The notes: generated by a model from the letters alone, not told the origin. A stretch of 64,000 nucleotides of DNA from Candidatus Terasakiella magnetica (GCF_900093605.1 NZ_FLYE01000047.1:143410-207409); one strand, 5' to 3'. Shown: positions 17,450 to 25,083, counted from the first letter of the stretch. Numbers and translations are program-made.

Positions 17450-18006
17450 AAATAAAGCAAAAAAAGACAGCAAAAACCATAATAGCTCTTAGTTTTATTA
17501 TCTCTTTTTGGTCCGTTTCACAAACGGCTTCAGCCAATGAGTGTTTAAGGGAGATAAAACAAATAAAAAACCCGATGTTGCAAAAACTATTGCTGGCGAT
17601 TGGTAAGCAAGAAAGTCGTTTTTCTCCCTATGTCGTTAGATTAGGGAAGGAGTCCCATTGGGCAAAATCAAAAGCAGAGGCAAAAAGACTTGTTGAAAGC
17701 TTCACAGGTAAACTCTCTGACGTGGATGTGGGATGTATGCAAATCAATTTACACTATCATAAAGAGGCGATCAGCCTAGACGATATGCTCACTCCGGCAA
17801 AGAATGTTCGTTTTGCTTTAAGCCTACTTGCACGAAACTATAAAGAATATGGCAATTGGACACATGCCATTGCCCATTACAATGCAGGAAATTGTGAAAA
17901 ACAAGCACAATATGTTTGCGCCATAGGTAAGAAACTAGCTCATCTCTATGGCCTGCCAGATAAAGAATGCCCTGCTTATAACAAACCTAAAAGCTGTACT
18001 CGTTAA
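17446..18006 (+). CDS. pilT: Lytic transglycosylase of the pilus operon (PilT/VirB1-like)
   Basis: A signal peptide (to about 'QTASAN') precedes an SLT domain. The catalytic Glu is in 'IGKQESRF', followed by 'GCMQIN' and 'AIAHYNAGN', all hallmark motifs. Two extra Cys pairs occur near the C terminus. It cleaves peptidoglycan so that a large envelope complex can pass. In R64-type operons this is PilT. The secretion operon at 42-56 kb has no virB1, so this enzyme might serve both machines. Confidence 0.85.
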   Translation: MKIKQKKTAKTIIALSFIISFWSVSQTASANECLREIKQIKNPMLQKLLLAIGKQESRFSPYVVRLGKESHWAKSKAEAKRLVESFTGKLSDVDVGCMQINLHYHKEAISLDDMLTPAKNVRFALSLLARNYKEYGNWTHAIAHYNAGNCEKQAQYVCAIGKKLAHLYGLPDKECPAYNKPKSCTR

Positions 18007-18026
18007 ACCTTAATTGGACATATAAA

Positions 18027-18977
18027 ATGCGATCCGTCGATCTTGCAAAGGTTAGGGTTATTATTGCCGACCCAGACCCGAAATCACTAATACTTACTCG
18101 AAAAACACTGTTACAAGCAGGTTTTAAAGATATTATTCAGGGGAGTGATCTTGCGTTTATTACTCAGGCTTTCTCTTCAAAAATGCCTGAACTCTTAATT
18201 TCAGAAATTACTCTGCCTGATGGTGAACTAAGTGGTTTTGTGAGGAAAATCAGACATAAAAAAGTCGGCGATAATCCTTTCCTTGTCATTGCTGGCTTGA
18301 GCCAAACACCAACACCTGAATTAGTCACCAGAATTACAGAAGCAGGCGCAGATGACTTACTGGCAAAACCTATAGCCGTTGAAAAACTTCATGCCCGACT
18401 TATTCGATTGATAGAGGAGAGAAAACCTTTCACGATCAATGGGAATTATATTGGCCCAATAAGAAAACCAAGAAATTCATTTGAAGCAATGGCAGACCGA
18501 AAACAAGTTCCAAATAGTCTGCGTATGAAGGCTGTTGACGGCTTAACCTCAGATGAAGCAGATGATATTATTCAGTCAGCTATGCATGAGGTAAATGCTT
18601 CCATGGTAAAGAGCCATGCAAAGGAAATTGAACTTCATATCAAATGGCTTAAAACTATAGAAAATTCATCTGCATTGGATGAAAAGACAAAAAAGTGCGT
18701 TAAGAAACTTGTTTCTATTGTTGAAGATACAAACAGAAGATTAGACGGATCAAACTATGAGCATATTGGTGAATTATGCATGGCATTATGGGGTATTCTC
18801 TGTCAGATCGATGAATCTGGACAGTTTGAAAAATGGAATCTCCCAATCATTGAACAAATAAATGAAGCAATCAAAATGGGAATTAGCACTAGTCCAAATT
18901 TAGCAACAATCCGACTTATAACGAATGTGGTTCATGAGAAAATCAACTCACTTAAAGAGCAGTATTCGAGCTTGTAG
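18027..18977 (+). CDS. Receiver-domain protein with phospho-Asp replaced by Glu
   Basis: The 316-aa protein has a receiver domain (5-125: 'VRVIIADPDPKSLILTRKTLLQAGF...', Lys in 'LLAKPI') and a helical C-terminal region without DNA-binding motif. The phospho-acceptor position reads 'LLISEITLPDG', Glu instead of Asp, a change that often mimics the phosphorylated state. The linker 'NYIGPIRKPR' recalls the 'YxGPDRR' element common after receivers in Rhodospirillales. It closes the pilus operon and probably acts by protein-protein contact. Confidence 0.7.
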   Translation: MRSVDLAKVRVIIADPDPKSLILTRKTLLQAGFKDIIQGSDLAFITQAFSSKMPELLISEITLPDGELSGFVRKIRHKKVGDNPFLVIAGLSQTPTPELVTRITEAGADDLLAKPIAVEKLHARLIRLIEERKPFTINGNYIGPIRKPRNSFEAMADRKQVPNSLRMKAVDGLTSDEADDIIQSAMHEVNASMVKSHAKEIELHIKWLKTIENSSALDEKTKKCVKKLVSIVEDTNRRLDGSNYEHIGELCMALWGILCQIDESGQFEKWNLPIIEQINEAIKMGISTSPNLATIRLITNVVHEKINSLKEQYSSL

Positions 18978-19098
18978 GTATGGGAGAGCAAAATAAGGTA
19001 TCCATCCTATCTTTTTTTGGAAATAATTAAATTTATTCTTTTCCAAAAATGTATTTATGTTATATTTAGAATACAGATGAACAAGATGGGTAAGTCTA

Positions 19099-19494
19099 GT
19101 GGGTAGGCAAAAAATAGAACGGTTAATGAATAAGGGGGAATTTATAAAGATTGCCCAATTCTTAACAGGCGAAAAGGAAAAATGGTTAGATCAAATGCAT
19201 GTTCTGACCCAAATCTCTAAACCTCATTTGGTTTCTTATGGCAAAGGAGAAAGAGATATTCCAAATGTACATGCTCTATTTTTGCGGCATATGTACTATT
19301 TGTTAAAAGTGTATCCTGACCTATATGTTGATTTAAATGTTTTAATGCGCAAGCCAGTTACATGTGATGAGACTTTGCCAAACTATAAAGATATTTCACA
19401 AAAAACTGCGTTGTTGGGTAAAATTAAATCACTAGAACAGCAGCTTAGAAAAATTCATCGTTTAAGTGATATTGATAAGTCGAATGATGATTAA
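19099..19494 (+). CDS. Hypothetical helix-turn-helix-like protein, 131 aa
   Basis: The GTG start follows GGGTAAG; a Met nine codons later is an alternative. A central segment ('LTQISKPHLVSYGKGERDIPNVHALFLRHMYYLL') has the shape of a Cro/C1-type helix-turn-helix with the following helix, but the match is weak. A basic coiled-coil tail follows. Base composition is AT-rich. A small regulator of the accessory region is possible. Confidence 0.45.
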   Translation: MGRQKIERLMNKGEFIKIAQFLTGEKEKWLDQMHVLTQISKPHLVSYGKGERDIPNVHALFLRHMYYLLKVYPDLYVDLNVLMRKPVTCDETLPNYKDISQKTALLGKIKSLEQQLRKIHRLSDIDKSNDD

Positions 19495-19521
19495 AGTCTC
19501 CTAAGATCGAAGGTAAGTAAG

Positions 19522-19728
19522 ATGAGCAGTTCAAATGGTTTCTCAATTTATTTTTGGGCGAACGTAATTATGATTTCTGTAGTGATATTTATGGCTACTC
19601 GTAGTTTTACAAAGATGGCAGACATGCAAGAATTACAATCAAGGTATAATGTTTCAATGACTACTTATGCTTGCCCAATCGAAGAGTACGGCATTAAGAA
19701 AGCTTGTTTACCACCAAGTTCTAAGTAA
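19522..19728 (+). CDS. Small single-pass membrane protein, 68 aa
   Basis: A GAAGGTAAG region precedes the start. The product has one N-terminal membrane helix (about 8-28), a short linker and two Cys in the C-terminal part ('TYACPIEEYGIKKACLPP'), likely exported and disulfide-bonded. Its stop region ('AGTTCTAAGTAAGC...TAAT') resembles the 18-bp repeat found after later genes of the accessory region. Confidence 0.5.
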   Translation: MSSSNGFSIYFWANVIMISVVIFMATRSFTKMADMQELQSRYNVSMTTYACPIEEYGIKKACLPPSSK

Positions 19729-19782
19729 GCCGTAATCATATATTCGACAATTCGACACCCGAACAATAAGGAAAAACTTCTA

Positions 19783-19959
19783 ATGAATACGTCAATATTT
19801 CTTTTGCTTTTCTCAGTTATCCCATTGAATGTGGGGGCTCATCTGGATAATCAGCAAGTCTTACCAATGCCAACAATGCAAGCATGTGAAGCTCTTTTGA
19901 AAGAGGCAAAGACTATCGATATGAATGGGCGGTGTGTTGATATTTCAAAGGCTGAGTGA
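19783..19959 (+). CDS. Small secreted protein, 58 aa
   Basis: The ATG follows AATAAGGAAAAAC. The product has a typical signal peptide (hydrophobic core 'SIFLLLFSVIPLNVGA') and a 38-residue mature part with Cys in 'MQACEALLKEAK' and 'NGRCVDISKAE', suggesting a small disulfide-bonded periplasmic peptide. It pairs in layout with the Cys-containing membrane protein just upstream. No family recognised. Confidence 0.5.
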   Translation: MNTSIFLLLFSVIPLNVGAHLDNQQVLPMPTMQACEALLKEAKTIDMNGRCVDISKAE

Positions 19960-19984
19960 AGTACTTATGAAGTAAGCTGAAATC

Positions 19985-20965
19985 TTAGAACCCTATCAAG
20001 TTTGCTGGATTATCTGCAAAAAGTTCGCTGTCCTCGATGTAGGGCAGGAGAGATTGAACGGATTTATGGCGCGTGTGTTGTTTCAGTCTCGCCAGTGGCA
20101 CATTCGCCTGTGATGCAGCCGTAGCAAGACCACGGCGCAAGCTATGACCACCATATATAGCCGAATCAATCCCAATCAGTTCAACACCACGTTTCACCAC
20201 CTGAGAAACCGTTTCTTTATAAATTGGTTCATTCTTCCAAATTTCTTGTCCTAAAGGCGGTTTCATAGGAAGGAATAACGGCCCTTCGGTTGCTTTTGTG
20301 AAGGCTAGCCATTTGCGAAGGTTCTGTATGGGACAAATCATGGCATTTTGGCCCATAGGAATGCCGACACGCTGCACTTCTCCTTTTCTGGCACCTTTGG
20401 CATCCCAAAGATTTAGAATGGCACCGTCATTCATAAAAACAACATCCTGTACTTTCAGGTTCGCTACTTCGGATCGACGGAGTGCGCCAGCAAAGCCCAT
20501 CGTTAAAATAGCCCTGTTGCGCCACCATATAGGTTTATCCGGTGCGGCTTGGCAGATAGAAGCCAGATCAATAATCGTCAGGTTCTTTTTCGATTTGCTC
20601 TTTGTTTTGAGAGAACGTCGAATACCGTCTAATTGTTTTTTGACTTTGATATGCCGTGTTTGGGCTGTTTCTTCTTCTAGATCGTGGAATTTAGAAATAG
20701 CGCAAACCGTTCTTTCAATTGTAGGCCAGCTATATTCCTCTTTAACCAACCAAGATAAGAAGGCTTGGATTGTTTTTAGTTCGGCAGGGAGAGGGGAGGC
20801 ATCAACCTTTTTGCACCATGCCTTGAATTGCTTCCAAGAGTGATTGTAGGTTTTCCATGTCTCTGAAGAGTACGCTTGATCTTCAAGTTCTTGTGTTAAA
20901 GAATGAAGCTGATCTATATCGAAATCCGCAATCTTCTCTACATCTGAATGTCGTCGCTTGACCAA
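19985..20965 (-). CDS. Phage-type tyrosine integrase
   Basis: The 326-aa protein has an N-terminal SAM-like core-binding domain (about 25-120) and a catalytic domain with Arg in 'GALRRSEV', Lys in the beta-hairpin after 'DAKGARKGEVQ', 'HSLRRG' (H-x-x-R), the region 'RHKSVQS' and the nucleophile Tyr in 'LLPYIED'. It is a standard full-length integrase of genomic islands and plasmids. It lies far from both tRNA repeats, so it may belong to a nested insertion, act on the adjacent cassette array, or drive the whole element. It is convergent with the genes to its left. Confidence 0.88.
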   Translation of the reverse strand: MVKRRHSDVEKIADFDIDQLHSLTQELEDQAYSSETWKTYNHSWKQFKAWCKKVDASPLPAELKTIQAFLSWLVKEEYSWPTIERTVCAISKFHDLEEETAQTRHIKVKKQLDGIRRSLKTKSKSKKNLTIIDLASICQAAPDKPIWWRNRAILTMGFAGALRRSEVANLKVQDVVFMNDGAILNLWDAKGARKGEVQRVGIPMGQNAMICPIQNLRKWLAFTKATEGPLFLPMKPPLGQEIWKNEPIYKETVSQVVKRGVELIGIDSAIYGGHSLRRGLATAASQANVPLARLKQHTRHKSVQSLLPYIEDSELFADNPANLIGF

Positions 20966-21090
20966 AAATATCTCCTTACTTGATGTAACAGATATCTACA
21001 GTGTAGAGGCTATTTAGTATGCCGACCACGTTTAAGATTAGCAATGTAAAGCCCCCTATATAGTTCTAGGAGCTATGGAGGGCGTAGAGG

Positions 21091-21306
21091 TTATTTTGTC
21101 GGCAGGGCTTGAAAAAGATAGTCTTCTAGCCTGTTTTCCTCTTTCAGCATTTCAAGAGCCAGCACAAGACTTTCCAGATCATGCGTAACCTTCATACCTT
21201 CACCACCGTTCAATTGACGGGAAATAGTATGGCGTTGCTTGCCAAGTAGTTCTGCAATCTTCTTTTGATTAAGCCCAAGGGCTTTTATGCGGTCTTTCAT
21301 ATCCAT
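21091..21306 (-). CDS. XRE-family repressor 1
   Basis: The 71-aa protein is little more than a Cro/C1-type helix-turn-helix ('RIKALGLNQKKIAELLGKQRHTISRQLNG'). It is a clear paralogue of the repressor at 25.1-25.3 kb, whose start it shares ('MDMK'); an earlier in-frame Met exists. It is divergent from the plus-strand operon starting at 21417 across a pair of palindromic operators, and its likely promoter (GTGACG, 17 bp, TATATA) would put the mRNA start at or next to the ATG, i.e. a leaderless message. Confidence 0.82.
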   Translation of the reverse strand: MDMKDRIKALGLNQKKIAELLGKQRHTISRQLNGGEGMKVTHDLESLVLALEMLKEENRLEDYLFQALPTK

Positions 21307-21332
21307 GTTTTCTATATACATGAAAAAAAATG

Positions 21333-21382
21333 TACCGTCACGGTATTTTTATCTTGTTTTATGTGTACCGTCACGGTACTAT
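21333..21382. promoter_or_regulatory. Divergent promoter with two TACCGTCACGGTA operators
   Basis: Two identical 13-bp perfect palindromes lie at 21333-21345 and 21366-21378, 33 bp apart centre to centre. The plus-strand promoter is TTGTTT (21354-21359), 17 bp, TACTAT (21377-21382). Operator 2 fills most of its spacer and touches the -10; operator 1 overlaps the -35 of the repressor's own promoter. Binding would silence both directions, a standard autoregulated switch. Confidence 0.8.
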
Positions 21383-21416
21383 AAAGAGGATCAAACACAA
21401 ACGAAGGCGAGATGTG

Positions 21417-21665
21417 ATGTTTAAATTAGTACGCGAAACAAGTGACGGTATTCTTGAACGTGGCACAGTTGAAATGTCTGTCTATATGCCTTCGGAATTG
21501 TCTGAAAAATTCCATGCAGCATTTGATAATTATTGGGGTGATTTTAACTCTGGTTGTGCTGATGACTCATACGGTACTTACACAACTGAATTTATGATTG
21601 AACCGCCAGAGATCAAATCTTTTCGTAGAGCTTGGAAAGAATTTAAACAGTCAGTTAAAGGCTAA
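21417..21665 (+). CDS. Hypothetical protein, first gene of XRE module 1
   Basis: The start follows AAGGCGAG by five bases and lies about 30 bp after the operator-controlled promoter. The 82-aa product is acidic in the middle ('YWGDFNSGCADDSYG') and basic at the end. It has the same layout as the first gene of module 2 (25439), which also has conserved acidic-aromatic patches, though sequence identity is low. Function unknown; tight repression suggests a protein needed only after entry or under induction. Confidence 0.6.
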   Translation: MFKLVRETSDGILERGTVEMSVYMPSELSEKFHAAFDNYWGDFNSGCADDSYGTYTTEFMIEPPEIKSFRRAWKEFKQSVKG

Positions 21666-21669
21666 AGAT

Positions 21670-21876
21670 ATGCAATTTAATACTTTTAAGATTTGGTCTA
21701 CTGAAGATCAGTTTAGCGAGTTTGTTATGACAGCAGATCATTGCATTGATAGTGACGGGTCGTGGTCTGATGATTGGTGCGTAGCGCAGATGGATAGTCG
21801 CTTTCCTCATAAAAAATGGGACCGTGGGAATATTTCATGGGACTGTATCGACACATGGGAAGAGGATGACGAATAA
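21670..21876 (+). CDS. Hypothetical acidic protein, 68 aa
   Basis: A small acidic, Trp-rich product ('DGSWSDDWCVAQMDSRFPHKKWDRGNISWDCIDTWEEDDE') starts five bases after the preceding stop and overlaps the next gene by one base. No family recognised. The strong negative charge and small size resemble DNA-mimic or inhibitor proteins, which is speculation. Confidence 0.55.
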   Translation: MQFNTFKIWSTEDQFSEFVMTADHCIDSDGSWSDDWCVAQMDSRFPHKKWDRGNISWDCIDTWEEDDE

Positions 21877-22154
21877 TGATTGAGCAAGACGAACGTAAAT
21901 CACAATTCCTATCAAGTTTTCATGATTACTTGCCACACTATCTTAATCAGGTAGAAGAAAGTCGCAAACGCGCTTGTGAAGAAGATGATCCAGACTATGA
22001 GCCTGAAATTGATTATACAGTAGAGACAATCGAAGGCTTGCAAGGTAAGATTACAAAAGTAAATAAAGATAAATCCATTTGGATGCTTACAGACAAATAT
22101 AATAGAAAAATAAAAATCCCATTTAGACAATATTGCATCATTAGCACATGGTAG
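21876..22154 (+). CDS. Hypothetical protein, 92 aa
   Basis: The product has an acidic first half ('EEDDPDYEPEIDY') and a basic beta-like second half ('GLQGKITKVNKDKSIWMLTDKYNRKIKIPF'), which could be a small OB- or SH3-like barrel. It is in the middle of the XRE-controlled operon, overlapping the gene before it by one base. Confidence 0.55.
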   Translation: MIEQDERKSQFLSSFHDYLPHYLNQVEESRKRACEEDDPDYEPEIDYTVETIEGLQGKITKVNKDKSIWMLTDKYNRKIKIPFRQYCIISTW

Positions 22155-22162
22155 GAAAAGAA

Positions 22163-22324
22163 ATGTCAGCAGATCAAACGGTATATGAAAAAGAAGACGG
22201 CATTCATGCTCAATTTTCTTTTGATGAACAATCCAAATCCATTCCCTTAGATATTATTGATTTGGATGAATTGATTGAGGCGGCACAAAAAGCAAAAGAG
22301 CTTATCTGTGCGAATGCTCATTAA
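22163..22324 (+). CDS. Hypothetical protein, 53 aa
   Basis: The ATG follows GGAAAAGAA, eight bases after the previous stop. The product is acidic with a helical second half ('LDELIEAAQKAKELICANAH'). It is the last gene of XRE module 1 and is followed directly by the first copy of the 18-bp repeat. Confidence 0.5.
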   Translation: MSADQTVYEKEDGIHAQFSFDEQSKSIPLDIIDLDELIEAAQKAKELICANAH

Positions 22325-22332
22325 CTAGCTCA

Positions 22333-22350
22333 GTAAGCTTCACTAATGGA
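22333..22350 (+). repeat. 18-bp cassette repeat R1
   Basis: GTAAGCTTCACTAATGGA, preceded by TTAACTAGCTCA. This longer context is shared with R3 apart from one base. It is the first of six same-orientation copies between here and 25080, each between genes. Confidence 0.85.
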
Positions 22351-22386
22351 ACCAGATGTAAGCAGAACGCAGGATAGGAAAGAGAT

Positions 22387-22740
22387 ATGAGACAACATTT
22401 ACCACATATCCATTGTTCATCGAAAACAGAACCGCCGACAGGCTGGACGGTATTTCTTCGCTCTGATTATGGGCTGGAAGTCGTAGAAGTCGATTACGAT
22501 CCAAAATCGCCGGATGATCAAAAGTCCATTGTAAATGACCTAGACGTTCTTATTAGCTGCAAGATTGATAGCATTTCAATCTACATGGTTTATAAAAACC
22601 GTCATGCTGATCATATCAGATCAATCGTTAAAACGTTGAATGAAGACGACGATATAGAACAGCTAATCAAGGCACTCGAACAACAAGTGACTTGTCAGCA
22701 TGATTTCTTTTTTGCGTGTGACCCACGCGATTATATGTAA
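22387..22740 (+). CDS. Cassette 1: hypothetical protein, 117 aa
   Basis: The start has a GGAAAGAG site. The soluble, acidic product has His residues near the N terminus ('RQHLPHIHCS') and a likely alpha-beta fold. No family recognised. Its stop codon TAA is part of the next copy of the 18-bp repeat, so the gene is exactly delimited by repeats R1 and R2. Confidence 0.6.
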   Translation: MRQHLPHIHCSSKTEPPTGWTVFLRSDYGLEVVEVDYDPKSPDDQKSIVNDLDVLISCKIDSISIYMVYKNRHADHIRSIVKTLNEDDDIEQLIKALEQQVTCQHDFFFACDPRDYM

Positions 22741-22754
22741 GCTTCACAAATAGA
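22737..22754 (+). repeat. 18-bp cassette repeat R2
   Basis: GTAAGCTTCACAAATAGA, variant 2 (A for T at position 12, A for G at 16). The TAA within it is the stop codon of cassette 1. Confidence 0.85.
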
Positions 22755-22769
22755 TAAGGAATAGGAAAA

Positions 22770-23204
22770 ATGAAAAAGATTATCCTTACAGCACTTGCAG
22801 CTGCCGCGATCCACGTGACCTGTGCGCAAGCTGGAGAGATTAAAGCTATCCCTCATTCAGATTTATATGCTGATCCATGTGATATACGTATCGTCGAAGA
22901 ACGTATTGTTTATACAAATGATTATCATGTTCCTGAACCGCAGAATGGTAAAGGCGTAGATAACTTTACATATGCCATTGATCTTTATATGGCAGGCCGA
23001 GATAAGCCTTTCACTGTGTTTGATGGATATACAGAAAATGGCGCGCAGGAAGCGATTAAAAATATTGTCAATTTCCGTAATTCGGCAGAATGCAGACCTT
23101 TACTTGTTTCTGTTAAAGATGAACGTTTAGAGCAACGAGTTAAGCAGCAATATTTGATTAATGAAGCGATTAAAAAGGCATGGAAAGAGAATAAGGGGAA
23201 ATAA
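22770..23204 (+). CDS. Cassette 2a: secreted protein, 144 aa
   Basis: A signal peptide ('KKIILTALAAAAIHVTCAQAG') precedes a mature domain with Cys in 'YADPCDIRIV' and 'SAECRPLL', probably one disulfide, and a helical, basic C terminus. Its start lies 15 bp after repeat R2 with an AAGGAATAGGA site. No family recognised. It shares its cassette with a second exported protein. Confidence 0.6.
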   Translation: MKKIILTALAAAAIHVTCAQAGEIKAIPHSDLYADPCDIRIVEERIVYTNDYHVPEPQNGKGVDNFTYAIDLYMAGRDKPFTVFDGYTENGAQEAIKNIVNFRNSAECRPLLVSVKDERLEQRVKQQYLINEAIKKAWKENKGK

Positions 23205-23223
23205 ATTTAACAGGATTAAAACA

Positions 23224-23583
23224 ATGAAAAAACTATTCCTCTTTTCTGCCTTGCTCGTCGGGATCGGCGCGACCAGTGTTCAAGCTGAAACACTCAAAGC
23301 CGCAAAACAACGTTGTGCATTACAAGGTGGTGTGGCTGTAGAAACGGAAAGCAGAAGCGGTGAATTTGATTGTGTTGTTGCCAGCTACAAAACATTTCCG
23401 ACATTCAACTATTCAAGAGAATGGTCAAAAGAAACTACTGCTCAAGATCATGTTGTAGAACTTGAACGCCGGATTGTGTCGTTAGAACAACATGTGATCA
23501 AATTGACGGAAGCCTTAAAGGTTGTTGCTGAAATGGCAAGCTCGGCTCAATTGTCACAAGTGAAACCGATGAAAGCCAAATAA
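23224..23583 (+). CDS. Cassette 2b: secreted coiled-coil protein, 119 aa
   Basis: A signal peptide ('KKLFLFSALLVGIGATSVQAE') is followed by a domain with two Cys ('QRCALQGG', 'FDCVVAS') and a C-terminal coiled coil ('HVVELERRIVSLEQHVIKLTEALKVV'). The Met right before the signal peptide is chosen; the frame is open further upstream inside the previous gene. Together with cassette 2a it may form a periplasmic complex. Confidence 0.6.
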   Translation: MKKLFLFSALLVGIGATSVQAETLKAAKQRCALQGGVAVETESRSGEFDCVVASYKTFPTFNYSREWSKETTAQDHVVELERRIVSLEQHVIKLTEALKVVAEMASSAQLSQVKPMKAK

Positions 23584-23610
23584 GTCTTTCGTAAGCATTT
23601 AACTAGTTCA

Positions 23611-23628
23611 GTAAGCTTCACTAATGGA
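23611..23628 (+). repeat. 18-bp cassette repeat R3
   Basis: GTAAGCTTCACTAATGGA, identical to R1 and R6, with the upstream TTAACTAGTTCA also shared with R1 except for one base. Confidence 0.85.
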
Positions 23629-23648
23629 AGGAACGAAAGGGGGAGGCG

Positions 23649-24119
23649 ATGACAATCAAAGTAGGAGACACATTGTATAATGTTTTTGTTTGGCTCGGTG
23701 ACGATCCCAACGATCCTATGTTTAAAGAAGGTGAAGAAGACGAAGATTTTATGAAGCCTTCAACAGAATTGGAAACCTATCAGGTTCGCTCAATTCGTCG
23801 GCCTAACACCAAAAGAGAATATTGGTCAACTCAAGAAGAACGAGATAGCCGCCCACAAATGGTTACAGCATTTCAAGTTAATCAGTGGACTCAAAATAGA
23901 AAAGGCAAATGGCTTAAAAACATTGATGAGTTTTATCGTAAGCAATGGAAGGTAACAGAAGACATTCCATTCTCACGAACAAAAGCCGGAGCCTATCGCA
24001 AGGCCATTTCTCAAACTAAAAAAGCTTCTGAGTTTGATCCAAAAAAGCCAGTGCATAAACGATTACTGGCGGGACTAAAAGCTAGATACACTAAGGTTAA
24101 AAACGCAAAGTCTAATTAA
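23649..24119 (+). CDS. Cassette 3: hypothetical basic protein, 156 aa
   Basis: A strong GGGGGAGG site precedes the start, 20 bp after repeat R3. The N terminus is acidic ('GDDPNDPMFKEGEEDEDF'), the rest basic with Trp and Tyr ('REYWSTQEERDSRPQ', 'QVNQWTQNRKGKW'). It may bind nucleic acid; no motif confirms this. Confidence 0.6.
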   Translation: MTIKVGDTLYNVFVWLGDDPNDPMFKEGEEDEDFMKPSTELETYQVRSIRRPNTKREYWSTQEERDSRPQMVTAFQVNQWTQNRKGKWLKNIDEFYRKQWKVTEDIPFSRTKAGAYRKAISQTKKASEFDPKKPVHKRLLAGLKARYTKVKNAKSN

Positions 24120-24126
24120 GACTTTT

Positions 24127-24144
24127 GTAAGCTTCACAAATAGA
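24127..24144 (+). repeat. 18-bp cassette repeat R4
   Basis: GTAAGCTTCACAAATAGA, variant 2. The 75 bp between it and the next gene contain only an 18-codon open frame starting at its last base; no other signal is seen. Confidence 0.85.
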
Positions 24145-24219
24145 TGGGCGATAAATGGTCTACTTTAAATGATGTAGTCCACCCAATTCGAAAACACTAG
24201 GAAATGCAAAGGAAAGCAG

Positions 24220-24480
24220 ATGGGCGACAAAAAGAAATTTATGGTGCATGTGTCCGCAAAAATGTCTGATGGCGGTATTGTCGTTGTCGAAGCTGAAAGC
24301 GAAGAAGACGCAAAGCACATTGTAGAAGCGGCTGGCCCGTCCGGTTTGGACAATGGAGAACTGGAAGTCTATTCAGGCTTTGACGATCCCCAAGTGTCCA
24401 GTATCGAAATTGGCAATGTGCTGTCTTTGAGAACCAACCCAGATGTAATGCTGCATGGTGGCACTCGCAAGGCCAAGTAA
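24220..24480 (+). CDS. Cassette 4: hypothetical protein, 86 aa
   Basis: The product looks like a compact alpha-beta protein: strand 'KKFMVHVSAKM', strand 'GGIVVVEAESEEDAKHIVEAAG' with a helix, then an acidic loop. It recalls small ferredoxin-like or DUF-type folds but no family is certain. The site GGAAAGCAG precedes the start. Flanked by R4 and R5. Confidence 0.6.
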   Translation: MGDKKKFMVHVSAKMSDGGIVVVEAESEEDAKHIVEAAGPSGLDNGELEVYSGFDDPQVSSIEIGNVLSLRTNPDVMLHGGTRKAK

Positions 24481-24487
24481 GATTTCA

Positions 24488-24505
24488 GTAAGCTTCACAA
24501 ATAGA
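24488..24505 (+). repeat. 18-bp cassette repeat R5
   Basis: GTAAGCTTCACAAATAGA, identical to R2 and R4, ending 12 bp before the next start codon. Confidence 0.85.
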
Positions 24506-24517
24506 AGGTAAAAAGAT

Positions 24518-25066
24518 ATGAACAAATACAGTCTCTTTGAGAAAACTCAATTTGCGACGATCGGGATCGGTGCAATCATTGGTGTGTTGCTGGTGTTTTT
24601 GAACCACACATCACTTTTGGATAAAGCATTAGGTGATTTTGAAGGCAAACTAGATCACTTGTTCAATATTTCTTTTATCTTTTTTACAGGGTTATCTATC
24701 GGTGGCGTGTTGAAAGAACGTCAGATTACAGAAGTTGAACAGACAAACAGTAATGTTGAGCGCAACGGCATGGCTTCAAATGTTGTTATTCCAACACTCT
24801 TTAATAGCGATATTGTCAGCCTAATACACAATGATATGCGTCAAATCCAAGGTGAAGCAGCAGAGGCCGCAGAAGATGCAGATAGCATCGTAGACAGATA
24901 TAAAAAAGCTGATTACTTATGGGAATATGCAAGCCGCGCACTGGATCATGACGATCTAACCAAAGAAGAATTTAGCAAGCTTGAACATATCTCAGGAATA
25001 TTAAAGGACTTTGTAATGGAAGCACGAAGCCAAGGTCTTTTAGAAGGTCCAACGAGTTCTAGGTAA
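24518..25066 (+). CDS. Cassette 5: membrane protein, 182 aa
   Basis: Two membrane helices lie at about 12-30 and 45-63, followed by a cytoplasmic or periplasmic helical domain ('DMRQIQGEAAEAAEDADSIVDRYKKADYLWEYASRALDHDDLTKEEF') that may form a coiled coil. The stop codon falls in repeat R6, so the gene fills its cassette. No family recognised. A role in exclusion or membrane surveillance is possible but unsupported. Confidence 0.6.
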   Translation: MNKYSLFEKTQFATIGIGAIIGVLLVFLNHTSLLDKALGDFEGKLDHLFNISFIFFTGLSIGGVLKERQITEVEQTNSNVERNGMASNVVIPTLFNSDIVSLIHNDMRQIQGEAAEAAEDADSIVDRYKKADYLWEYASRALDHDDLTKEEFSKLEHISGILKDFVMEARSQGLLEGPTSSR

Positions 25067-25080
25067 GCTTCACTAATGGA
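25063..25080 (+). repeat. 18-bp cassette repeat R6 (last copy)
   Basis: GTAAGCTTCACTAATGGA; contains the stop of cassette 5 and is followed directly by a bidirectional terminator rather than a gene, so it closes the array. Confidence 0.85.
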
Positions 25081-25083
25081 TAA

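Noticed and set aside
4755..18977. Type II secretion system instead of pilus
   Set aside because: Lipobox secretin of PilN type, lytic transglycosylase, PilV-position adhesin and location in a conjugative element fit a type IVb thin pilus; there is no GspD/GspC/GspG set.
22333..25080. CRISPR array
   Set aside because: The 18-bp repeats are separated by 361-874 bp of coding sequence, not by short spacers, and no cas genes are present.
22333..25080. Classical integron attC array
   Set aside because: The 18-bp repeats are not imperfect palindromes and show no R/L box pairs, and the nearby integrase was not seen to carry the extra domain of integron integrases.
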